Shown here piece by piece: positions 8,870 to 17,132 of a stretch of DNA of 64,000 nt. The notes under the pieces were generated by a model, which was not told where the DNA came from, ran no database searches, and worked only from the letters and a program-made list of their open reading frames with translations. The DNA lies in contig JASBNA010000015.1 in assembly GCA_038087015.1 (NCBI GenBank), positions 1-64,000 of the forward strand, given 5' to 3'. How positions within the stretch are numbered: the stretch's first letter is position 1; each line of letters begins with the position of its first letter. This DNA comes from Cerrena zonata (taxonomy: Eukaryota; Basidiomycota; Agaricomycetes; Polyporales; Cerrenaceae). A program made the translations under genes and the position numbers.

Positions 8870-9446
8870 TCCTAGAGATACTAAATAAGTTCTTGTATAT
8901 TTGGATATATAGTACTTTGTTTATATATATGTTTATAGATTTTGACGAAGTTTCTATCTGCTAAGGCCAATCTCCTATTATATTGACTCTACAAGTTTAT
9001 TACTTATAGATCAATAGTATAGCCCCATGTGTCATAACTTAGGATTTCTTTTTTTTTTCCCTGATGGTTGTGTTTTGTCACACGGTTTCTCTCAGCCTTG
9101 TTTCCAAAAATAATCGTTTACGTGGGTTAGTAGGCCAGTGCTTACAATGTAGCCTATCAGCGTTTGATAAAGATGCTCACTATCAACATTTTGTTGGCGG
9201 AGGTTTGGATTGGGGTCAAGTAATTTGTATTGAAGGAATTTTGCTTTTTTTTCAGTAATTTTTGTTTGTGTAACATCTGTCAAAATAACGGCTTTCAACC
9301 CTAAGATATTTTGCAGATTGACACATCATATATTGCAGGTTAGCTCATGTTGATCGTAGGTTCTTTTTTTACATGTTACAAAATGCAGGTTGTATCCGAG
9401 TATTTTACATGTTGCAATTAGCAGGTTATATCCGATTATTTACAGG
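8870..9446. other. Intergenic region between the mannosyltransferase start and ECM31 stop
   Basis: It carries the AT-rich promoter of the GT71 gene (TATATATA-type stretches near 8925-8935) and, at its right end, the 36-bp direct repeats before the ECM31 stop. Small open frames on both strands at 9064-9298 overlap each other and look non-coding. Confidence 0.5.
9368..9446. repeat. 36-bp direct repeat (two copies plus part of a third)
   Basis: Copy 1 is at 9368-9403 and copy 2 at 9404-9439. Each starts TTTACATGTT, continues through GCAGGTT and ends TATCCGA. A third partial copy, TTTACAGGTTA, runs straight into the ECM31 stop codon (9447-9449, minus strand). Related CAGGTT words occur at 437-515 in the first intergenic region. 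Confidence 0.8.
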
Positions 9447-10385
9447 TTAGTGCAGTTTAGTATACTCTTTCAACTCGTTTAAGACCTCTGATTTCATTTT
9501 ATAACCATGAACATCAGCTAAAGGAAATTGATTATTCTTAACTTCATTTTGATAGTTGTTCAATGCAGCCACACCTTTTTCGAAAAAATTTTCATAAGAT
9601 TTAACAAACTTTGGTTGATGATGATTATTATTCATGCCCAATACATCAGCCATCACCAAAACTTGGCCGGAACAATGAGGACCAGCACCAATCCCAATGG
9701 TGGGTACGGTCAACTGACTCGTTATTTCTTGTGCCAATTTATTCGGAACACATTCTAGTAAAATCAGGAAAGCACCTGCTTTTTGTAAACTTAAACAATC
9801 GTTATAAATTTTAATCGCTTGATTTTTTGTATTACCTTGTAATTTGAAACCACCCATAACGTTATGATGTTGTGGGGTTAATCCAGTATGGGCCATTACG
9901 GGTATACCAATTGAAGTAATTTTTTTTATTAAATCAAAATTTTCTTCACCACCTTCGATTTTAATTCCATTTGCTTTACCATATTTTACCATTTTGATAC
10001 ATGATTCAATTGCTTGTTCATGAGATTTTTCATAACTACCGAAGGGTAAGTCAGCTAATATAAAAGATTTTTTATTACCTCTGTAAACCAGTTTAATGTG
10101 GTATAACATTTCTTCAAATGGTATTTCATTTGTATCTTCATATCCTAATGCAACCATGGCTAATGAATCTCCCACTAAATTAATGTCAAACTGACATTCC
10201 TCGGCCATTTTAGCACTAATATAATCATGAGAGGTTACCACCGATATCGGTTTACCCAGCTTGTATAGCTCATAAATATCACTTAGCGTATTTCGTTTTA
10301 AACTTGAATACGATGAATATCTTATACTTGTTCTTGCAATAACTTTAAACATCGTTATAGAAGAAGCGATGATGAAATTTTTCAT
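9447..10385 (-). CDS. ECM31: Ketopantoate hydroxymethyltransferase
   Basis: 312 residues. It converts 2-oxoisovalerate and 5,10-methylenetetrahydrofolate to ketopantoate, the first committed step of pantothenate and CoA synthesis. Family blocks seen: VVTSHDYISAKMAEE, the metal/substrate motif LVGDSLAMVALGYEDT, PVMAHTGLTPQ and GIGAGPHCSGQVLV. The N-terminus before about residue 30 is rich in Ser, Arg and Tyr with few acids, which fits a mitochondrial presequence. A second in-frame Met lies at residue 12. It is divergent from GLO1. The tandem transporters a few kb away belong to a family that includes pantothenate carriers, but there is no evidence of a real cluster. Confidence 0.92.
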   Translation of the reverse strand: MKNFIIASSITMFKVIARTSIRYSSYSSLKRNTLSDIYELYKLGKPISVVTSHDYISAKMAEECQFDINLVGDSLAMVALGYEDTNEIPFEEMLYHIKLVYRGNKKSFILADLPFGSYEKSHEQAIESCIKMVKYGKANGIKIEGGEENFDLIKKITSIGIPVMAHTGLTPQHHNVMGGFKLQGNTKNQAIKIYNDCLSLQKAGAFLILLECVPNKLAQEITSQLTVPTIGIGAGPHCSGQVLVMADVLGMNNNHHQPKFVKSYENFFEKGVAALNNYQNEVKNNQFPLADVHGYKMKSEVLNELKEYTKLH

Positions 10386-10496
10386 TTTTCGGATTTGATG
10401 CGAATACTTTAATACCGTTGCATTACATTAATGTATGGTATCATATATTGTATACTGTAATGTATCATGTATGATAACTACCCTAGCATTAATAGT

Positions 10497-10519
10497 ATTG
10501 TCAATAAACTATTGACAAT
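10497..10519. repeat. Perfect inverted repeat, 10-bp arms, 3-bp loop
   Basis: The arms ATTGTCAATA and TATTGACAAT are exact reverse complements around AAC. TATTGACA recurs just downstream at about 10524-10531. A palindromic transcription-factor site in the ECM31/GLO1 promoter is the simplest reading; the factor is unknown. Confidence 0.6.
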
Positions 10520-10817
10520 AAAGTATTGACATGATAGTGACATTATAGTGACATTATAGTACTCACATTATATTTGAGTGAATAACCGAAACTTTGTCAA
10601 CCGTTTGACCATCACTATTTGACAATCAATTTTTACTCAATTAACTATATAATTATTTAATATGAACTATATATCATTCAACTGTCTCATCCGTAAATCT
10701 AGCACAATTTTGCAGAGGATGTACTGGAGTTAATGTATTAGTAATGATTTTCCGTCTTGATCGGCCCGTAGTGAGTTTACAGTTTCTGGAACATTTTTTT
10801 TGTGATTGCCATTGCTC

Positions 10818-10825
10818 TATAAATA
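10818..10825 (+). promoter_or_regulatory. TATA box of GLO1
   Basis: TATAAATA, 42 bp upstream of the first GLO1 ATG (10860) and 96 bp upstream of the second (10914). The short distance to the first ATG means many transcripts may start after it. Confidence 0.55.
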
Positions 10826-10859
10826 CCAGGATCAATTCAATCTTCTCTGCAAATTGAAC

Positions 10860-11894
10860 ATGTTTAAATATTTTAATCAATTAAAGAATATAAGATTCTT
10901 CTCAACCAGGAAAATGCCAACTTTTGATTCTTCTTTCATCACTAATCACACTTGTCTTCGTATTAAAGACCCCAAAATTTCAATTCCCTTCTATGAAAAA
11001 AATTTTGGTCTTAAACATATTAGTCAATTGCACTTACCAGATCGTACTTTATACATTTTAGGAATTGAAAATGAATCAAATAAACATTTGAATTGGTGTG
11101 CCAGAGAAGGTATTTTAGAATTATGCCATCATTCAGGTAGTGAAAATGACTCCAGTTTCAAAGTTAATAACGGTAATGGTGAAAAAGACCGTGGGTTTGG
11201 TCATATTTGCTTTTCTGTTGATAATATAGAAGAAGCCGAAAAGAAATTATTGGGTAATGAAGTTTCTTTCAAAAAAAAATTATCTGACGGTAGACAAAAA
11301 AACATTGCTTTTGCCTTAGACCCTGATGGATACTGGATTGAATTGATTGAACATGGTGTTAATAAGGTTGAAAATAAAACCGATTTATCTTCTTACAAAC
11401 TAAACCATACCATGATTAGAGTTAAAGATCCAAAAGCTTCTTTGAAATTTTACCGTGAAGTTCTTGGTTTCAAATTATTCCATACCAAAGTTTTTGAAGA
11501 TGCTAAATTCACTCTTTATTTCTTGGGTTATGAATCTCCTGATTTCAAAGAAGATTCTCTTGATGTTTCTACCCAGGCTACTAAACAATCAGTCTTGGAA
11601 TTAACTCATAATTGGGGTACTGAAAATGATGATTCTTTCCCAGGTTACCATGATGGTAATTCCACCGAAAACGGTGCAGTTGCCGGTTACGGTCACTTTG
11701 GTATTGCTTGTGATAATGCTGAAAAATTATGCAGAGAAATTGAATCTGAATTCCCTGAAGTTGAATGGGCCTTGAAATACGGTGAAGGTCCTGCTAAAAT
11801 TATTGCTTTTGTCAAAGATCCTGATGGATACCAAGTTGAAATCTTTAGCACTGATTCTTTCAAAGACTGGACCGATGGTAAGCCTCCTTTATGA
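10860..11894 (+). CDS. GLO1: Glyoxalase I (lactoylglutathione lyase), two-domain form
   Basis: 344 residues from the first ATG. It isomerises the methylglyoxal-glutathione hemithioacetal to S-lactoylglutathione. Two glyoxalase domains are seen, at about residues 27-170 (from HTCLRIKDP) and 181-340 (from HTMIRVKDP), each ending in a DPDGY block before the metal-binding Glu, as in the fused fungal enzyme. The first 18 residues (MFKYFNQLKNIRFFSTRK) carry five or six basic residues and no acid, and look like a mitochondrial presequence. A second ATG at 10914 gives the usual cytosolic start. The open frame extends further upstream only through a TTG, so 10860 is the likely long start. Confidence 0.93.
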   Translation: MFKYFNQLKNIRFFSTRKMPTFDSSFITNHTCLRIKDPKISIPFYEKNFGLKHISQLHLPDRTLYILGIENESNKHLNWCAREGILELCHHSGSENDSSFKVNNGNGEKDRGFGHICFSVDNIEEAEKKLLGNEVSFKKKLSDGRQKNIAFALDPDGYWIELIEHGVNKVENKTDLSSYKLNHTMIRVKDPKASLKFYREVLGFKLFHTKVFEDAKFTLYFLGYESPDFKEDSLDVSTQATKQSVLELTHNWGTENDDSFPGYHDGNSTENGAVAGYGHFGIACDNAEKLCREIESEFPEVEWALKYGEGPAKIIAFVKDPDGYQVEIFSTDSFKDWTDGKPPL

Positions 11895-11992
11895 AAATTT
11901 AGGTTATGATTATATATTTAAATAAATAATAGTCTATATAATAGTATAAATATATTAATCGATAGATATTACTAATTATGTTGCAAAACCAC

Positions 11993-12005
11993 ACACCCGT
12001 GCACC
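11993..12005 (+). promoter_or_regulatory. Rap1-like site ACACCCGTGCACC upstream of GRX2
   Basis: One mismatch to the yeast Rap1 consensus ACACCCRYACAYM. It lies about 90 bp upstream of the GRX2 ATG. The core CCCGTGCACC also occurs upstream of LEO1 (60670-60679, minus). Binding inferred. Confidence 0.4.
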
Positions 12006-12066
12006 CGGAAATAACTATTGTGGCGAGAAGTGACAGAAAGATGACAAACTCATGAAGCAATTGAAA

Positions 12067-12074
12067 TATAAAAA
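12067..12074 (+). promoter_or_regulatory. TATA box of GRX2
   Basis: TATAAAAA, only 21 bp upstream of the long-form ATG (12095) but 93 bp upstream of the inner ATG (12167). Yeast transcription usually starts 40 bp or more downstream of TATA, so the inner ATG may be the main start. Confidence 0.5.
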
Positions 12075-12094
12075 TCTACTTGACCCTCTTCTTT

Positions 12095-12481
12095 ATGATA
12101 TCTTCAATTCTTAGAAGAAATACTTTCAATCCAAGTTTATTCAAACGTACTTTTACTACTTCAATAATGGTTTCCCAAGCTACTACTAATAAAGTTCAAG
12201 CTTTAATTAAAGAACACCCAATCTTTGTTGCTTCCAAAAGCTACTGTCCTTACTGTACTCAAACTAAGAAAACTTTAGCTTCTTTAACTAAAGATGCTTA
12301 CATCATTGAATTAGATGAAGAATCTGATGGTGATGAAATTCAACAAGCTTTATATGAACTTACTAACCAAAGAACCGTTCCAAATGTCTTTATTGCTGGT
12401 GAACACATTGGTGGTAATTCTGATCTTCAAGCTTTAAACAGTCAAGATAAATTAGAAGCTAAAATTAAAGCTGCTTTATAA
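12095..12481 (+). CDS. GRX2: Dithiol glutaredoxin with mitochondrial and cytosolic starts
   Basis: 128 residues. A thiol-disulfide oxidoreductase that uses glutathione. The redox site is Cys51-Pro-Tyr-Cys54 in SYCPYCTQ, and the glutathione-binding TVPNVFI and GGNSDL blocks are present. Residues 1-24 are basic and Ser/Thr-rich with no acid, which is a presequence type, and Met25 (12167) is the start expected for the cytosolic form. In Saccharomyces, GRX2 makes both forms from two in-frame ATGs, so the same is likely here. An upstream TTG extension of the frame was ignored. It could equally be called GRX1/TTR1; the dual start favours GRX2. Confidence 0.88.
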   Translation: MISSILRRNTFNPSLFKRTFTTSIMVSQATTNKVQALIKEHPIFVASKSYCPYCTQTKKTLASLTKDAYIIELDEESDGDEIQQALYELTNQRTVPNVFIAGEHIGGNSDLQALNSQDKLEAKIKAAL

Positions 12482-12789
12482 GTCTATAAGCTATAGATTT
12501 GAATTCTAGATTTAGTGTATCATGAAATTTTCAATAATTGTAGTATTTCAAGCGTAGTGTTTTAATTGTCGTGGTTCAGCTATTCATACGGTACTAAATC
12601 AATAATGAATGCCCGCTACTTTCAATAAATATACTTATAAGATGCCGAAAAGCATACCTTTGGTAGTATCTTCATCTTATCTTAATAGTAAGTTGGGACG
12701 TGTACCATCCCAAAAAAGTTGTTAGTGAAAAATTGTGATGGAGTGAAAAGTCTTTGATTGATTCCAACTGGACTATTCATTTAAAGATA
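12482..12789. other. GRX2 - GCN20 intergenic region
   Basis: GCN20 promoter. It contains the inverted repeat TTGGGA (12693-12698) / TCCCAA (12708-12713) with a 9-bp spacer, about 80 bp before the ATG. No gene seen. Confidence 0.5.
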
Positions 12790-15048
12790 ATGTCAAACGT
12801 AAGATTACAGGTGCTTCAGGCAGTTCCTTCGATAGACCCGATCGTGGCAGATTACGCAGTTGGGTATATTCAACATGTTTCCAATTCTACTGAAGATAGT
12901 GTTTTGGCTCAACAAGTTGATATTAATCAAGAAATGAATTATATAAAAGACTTATTAGTTGATGCTGGTGGGGTTGAGGATAAAGTATCTGGATTATCTA
13001 CTACTTTGAATGAACAATTAACTAAACAATTGAAAGATAATGTTGCTAAATTAGAAATTACTGGTGATACTTCTAAAAGATTATTGGATGTTAATTTATT
13101 ACGTCAAAATAATAGTAAAAGAGACATTAATTCTTCCTTAGCTTTATTAAGTGCCAGTAATGATATTGAACATACTGGTAGACAAATGGAAAGTAGAGTC
13201 GATAAGAAGAAATTAGAAAAACAAGAACGTAAAATTGCCAAAAAAGTTGCTAAAAGAAATAATAAATTTGTTCAATATGAAGCTTCTAAATTATTAAATG
13301 AAAAACAGACTGATGATTATGACTCTTTCTTCTTGGAAATTAATCCTCTTGATTTCGGTTCAAGTGCCGGTAAATCAAAAGATATTAAAATTGATAATTT
13401 CGATTTATATATTGGTGACGGTCAAAGAATTTTAAGTGAAGCTTCTTTAACTTTAGCTTACGGTAGAAGATATGGTCTTGTTGGTCAAAATGGTATTGGT
13501 AAATCCACTTTATTAAGAGCTTTATCAAGAAGAGAATTAAATATTCCAAAACATATTTCAATTTTACATGTTGAACAAGAAATTAGAGGTGATGATACAC
13601 CTGCATTACAAAGTGTTTTAGATGCTGATGTTTGGAGAAAAAATTTATTGGGTGAAGAATCGAAAATTACCGAAAGAATTAATGAAATTGAAAAATTAAG
13701 AGTTGAATTTGATGAAGAAAGTAATGAAGTTAGAAAATTAGATAATGAACGTGAAGATTTGGAAAAACATTTACAAGATATTAATGATAAATTATATGAA
13801 ATGGAATCTGAAAAAGCTGAAAGTAGAGCTGCTTCAATTTTATATGGTTTAGGTTTTACTAAAGAATCTCAACATCAAGAAACAAAATCATTTTCTGGTG
13901 GTTGGAGAATGAGATTATCTTTAGCAAGAGCTTTATTCTGTAAACCTGATTTATTATTACTAGATGAACCTTCTAATATGTTGGATGTTCCTTCCATTAC
14001 TTATTTAGCTAAATATTTACAATCTTATGAAGCAACTGTCTTGGTTGTTTCACATGATCGTTCTTTTTTGAATGAAGTTGCTACTGATATTATCCATCAA
14101 CATTCTGAAAGATTAGATTATTATAGAGGTTCGAATTTTGATTCTTTCTATTCAACAAGAGAAGAAAGAATTAAAAACCAACGTCGTGAATATGAAAATC
14201 AAATGGCTTACCGTAATCATTTGCAACAATTTATTGATAAATTCAGATATAATGCTGCCAAATCTTCTGAAGCCCAATCTCGTATCAAGAAATTGGAAAA
14301 ATTACCTATTTTAGAACCTCCTGAAGATGATAGAGCTGTTACTTTCAAATTCCCAGATCCTGATAATCTTTCTCCTCCTATATTACAAATGCAAGATGTG
14401 ACTTTTGGTTATTCTCCTGATAAAATACTATTGAGAAATTGTGAATTAGATGTTCAAATGGATTCTCGTATTGCATTTTGTGGTGGTAATGGTACTGGTA
14501 AGACTACTCTTTTAAAATTATTAATGGAACAATTAAGCCCTCTTGACGGTTTCATAAATAGAAATGGTAGATTGAGAATTGGTTATTTTGCTCAACATCA
14601 TGTTGATGCAATGGACTTAACTTTGTCTGCTGTTTCTTGGATGTCTCAAACTTTTCCAGGTAAATCAGATGAAGAATATAGACGTCATTTAGGTTCTTTC
14701 GGTATTAGTGGTACTTTAGGTTTACAAAAAATGCAATTATTATCTGGTGGTCAAAAATCAAGAGTTGCATTTGCAGCATTATGTTTAGCTCAACCTCATA
14801 TCTTAATTTTGGATGAACCTTCAAATCATTTGGATACCCAAGGTTTAGATGCTTTAGCTGACGCATTAATTAATTTCAAAGGTGGTGTTTTAATGGTTTC
14901 ACATGATGTCTCCATCATTGATAAAGTATGTAAAGAAATTTGGGTTGCAGAAGATAGTAAAGTTTATAGATTTCCTGGTGATATTCATGCTTATAAAAAA
15001 CACATTCTTGCAGCAGCTGACGCTGCAGGTGTTGTTAAGAAGCATTAA
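12790..15048 (+). CDS. GCN20: ABC-F ATPase Gcn20, regulator of Gcn2
   Basis: 752 residues, the same size as the Saccharomyces protein. It works with Gcn1 on ribosomes to activate the eIF2alpha kinase Gcn2 in amino-acid starvation. A helical N-terminal region of about 195 residues, the Gcn1-binding type, is followed by two ABC modules: Walker A GQNGIGKST and GGNGTGKTT, signatures FSGGWRMRLSLARAL and LSGGQKSRVAFAAL, and Walker B LLLLDEPSNMLD and ILILDEPSNHLD. There are no membrane segments, as expected for ABC-F. The start at 12790 is the first ATG; the open frame extends upstream only through a TTG. Confidence 0.95.
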   Translation: MSNVRLQVLQAVPSIDPIVADYAVGYIQHVSNSTEDSVLAQQVDINQEMNYIKDLLVDAGGVEDKVSGLSTTLNEQLTKQLKDNVAKLEITGDTSKRLLDVNLLRQNNSKRDINSSLALLSASNDIEHTGRQMESRVDKKKLEKQERKIAKKVAKRNNKFVQYEASKLLNEKQTDDYDSFFLEINPLDFGSSAGKSKDIKIDNFDLYIGDGQRILSEASLTLAYGRRYGLVGQNGIGKSTLLRALSRRELNIPKHISILHVEQEIRGDDTPALQSVLDADVWRKNLLGEESKITERINEIEKLRVEFDEESNEVRKLDNEREDLEKHLQDINDKLYEMESEKAESRAASILYGLGFTKESQHQETKSFSGGWRMRLSLARALFCKPDLLLLDEPSNMLDVPSITYLAKYLQSYEATVLVVSHDRSFLNEVATDIIHQHSERLDYYRGSNFDSFYSTREERIKNQRREYENQMAYRNHLQQFIDKFRYNAAKSSEAQSRIKKLEKLPILEPPEDDRAVTFKFPDPDNLSPPILQMQDVTFGYSPDKILLRNCELDVQMDSRIAFCGGNGTGKTTLLKLLMEQLSPLDGFINRNGRLRIGYFAQHHVDAMDLTLSAVSWMSQTFPGKSDEEYRRHLGSFGISGTLGLQKMQLLSGGQKSRVAFAALCLAQPHILILDEPSNHLDTQGLDALADALINFKGGVLMVSHDVSIIDKVCKEIWVAEDSKVYRFPGDIHAYKKHILAAADAAGVVKKH

Positions 15049-15313
15049 TCTACACTATTTTCTCTATATAATGTATTTCTTATATAATCTAATCATTTAC
15101 TATAGGCAGTCGTAGTATGTCAATGTGCGGGTCTTCCGATCTGATGTTCACAAAAAAAAAAAAATATGGAGCGAAAGATCGGTATAAAACCATCTGGTCT
15201 TTCCTGAATTCACTGAATACTCCTAGATACTTAGGTTAAATAAAGGCATTCTATATGAATTTGAATTTGGAGTCTGCGTGACTCTTATATAAGCCGAAGA
15301 AAAAACACAAAGT

Positions 15314-16687
15314 ATGATTCAATTTACTACATTATCGATCAAATCAAAGGTTGGTTTAGGAATACTACTATCTTATACTTCTTTCGAAGTATACATGCAA
15401 TTGAGACCAGATACTTGGTTTACTCGCGTCAGCAGAAGTTTAGCAAGCTAATGAGGGATATCTCAGAAGATGACGATGAAGCAATAGAAAAAGTATAAAT
15501 CTGCCACCATATCCGGATGTTCATAAATCCATTTGAAGAATATCGACCCCAGACTGGGTTTGAATTCTTGTTTGTCAGATTGATGGAAGCAGTAGAAAGT
15601 ATCTATGGTAATAAGATTGAACTTCATGACAAGTACCCTTCTCCAAGTGGTGAGTTCAAAGAAGTTGGTGATTTGCTCAAAAGTCATAAACCAAATCTTG
15701 AAATAATGAAAGAGAATGCAGTAATTTTCCAAGAATGCCTCTCCAAAAATAATTTCAAGAAACTCTTTAGTTCTTCAGGCTGGTTTAAATCACTCACTAG
15801 TAATATTCCGGCTGTTAACAATCAGATGTTATTCACATGGTTGGGTCAATCTTGCTCATTGATTCAAATATCAGGTATCAACTTCTTGACTGATCCCATT
15901 ATCAGTGATCATCTTATAAGCCAACATTTTGGTCCCAGAAGACTCATTAAATCTCCGTCTATCTCTAGCAGATATAAACCATGCTACTAATAATAAATTA
16001 AACTTTGTAATGGTTTCTCATGATCACCCAGATCATCTTGAAATGGATTTTGCTAAAAAAATTGGTAATTCAGCTACCTGGATTGTTCCTCTTGGAATGA
16101 AAAAGAAATTAGCCAGGAAAGGGATTTTCAACATCATAGAAATGGATTGGTGGGATACTGTACCTCTTAATCAATTTATCACTTTACAGAATCCTGAAAG
16201 TAAACTACCTGATAAATATGAAGTCGTTTGTCTTCCGACAATGCATTGGTCTGGTCGTTATATATTAGATTCAAATCAATCTTTATGGGCATCATTTATT
16301 ATAAAACGTAACGGTAAATCCATTTTATATCATGCTGGGGATACTGGTTATTGTGAAGAGCTATTTAATTTAATTGGTAAGAAACATGGTCCAGTGAAAT
16401 TGAGTTTATTACCAATTGGACAATATTGTCCATCGTGGCATCAGAAACCTCGCCATATATCACCAGAGGAATCTATCAAGATTGTTAATAACTTATCATC
16501 TAAATTTATGATGGGTGTACACTGGGGGACTTTCAAGTTAAGCTCAGAACCAATTTTGGAACCAAAGAACTTATTGTTAGATTTAACTAGTAAGCTTAAT
16601 AAGAGTAATTTTTATAAAGTACCCGAGTTTGGATTGACATACTTATATGACTTAGACAAGGATACTGAAATTCAATTCCATCAATAG
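15314..16687 (+). pseudogene. FMP30: FMP30/NAPE-PLD-type metallo-hydrolase, frame broken several times
   Basis: The conserved protein is readable but only by changing frame. An ATG at 15314 gives 45 codons of a presequence/membrane-anchor type N-terminus, ending at TAA 15449-15451. An acidic stretch follows in the next frame (15451-15495, then TAA). NLPPYPDVH is in a third frame, and NPFEEYR onward (15526-15990) carries TWLGQS and FLTDPI. The catalytic part, with the metal motif HDHPDH, GDTGYC and HWGTF, lies in yet another frame, from about 15960 to the stop at 16687. NAPE-PLD enzymes are mitochondrial-membrane phospholipases D acting on N-acylphosphatidylethanolamine. The metal ligands are intact, so decay is recent, or the sequence has errors. 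If only the two large frames are counted there is at least one certain break near 15950-15985. Confidence 0.75.
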
Positions 16688-16786
16688 ATTAGCATTTATA
16701 GACTTACAATACAATTACATACAGATGTGCTTTTATTAAGTAGAGAATTGGTTTTCGAAAGAAATTTTCATAAATAAGAGAAGATT

Positions 16787-16818
<32 letters not shown>

Positions 16819-17132
16819 GTAATTCAGAGAAATACTAACAACCGAACTGTTCTCTGACAGGAAATCAAACAAAACAGGAAAGACAAGCAAGTCGGAACCA
16901 ATAACTCAAAGAAGTGTATACAATTTTTTTGCAGCAAATGAAATGTAAGAAGAAAAAAAAAAAAATATTACGTAAAATTATGGAACATCATAAAGAAATG
17001 ATAGCCATGCATAATGAATTAATAATGCAATTAAGAAACTAATGTACAAGCCGATAAAAATAATGATAAATAATTTGAATAACCCATTTGAAATGAATGG
17101 GTCAACGATGCATAATGGAAGGACTAAAACTA
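16688..17132. other. Convergent 3' region FMP30 / RLI1
   Basis: A run of 29 T residues at 16790-16818 and A-rich stretches, with no gene. It probably holds the two 3' ends. Confidence 0.5.

Larger units (their letters stand above)
10386..10859. other. Divergent promoter region ECM31 / GLO1
   Basis: Repetitive AT-rich DNA with a perfect inverted repeat (10497-10519), an 11-bp direct repeat TAGTGACATTA (10535-10556) and a TATA box for GLO1 (10818-10825). No gene seen. Confidence 0.6.

Noticed and set aside
9064..9298. Overlapping open frames on both strands
   Set aside because: They shadow each other, have no family-like content, and the plus-strand one sits in a promoter or 3' region.
15132..15142. 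TCTTCCGATCT, identical to the last 11 bases of a common sequencing adapter, just before the broken FMP30 gene
   Set aside because: The bases in front of it do not continue the adapter. It forms a natural inverted repeat CCGATCT/AGATCGG (15136-15142, 15176-15182) followed by a TATA box, so it looks like promoter DNA. A check of raw reads would settle it.
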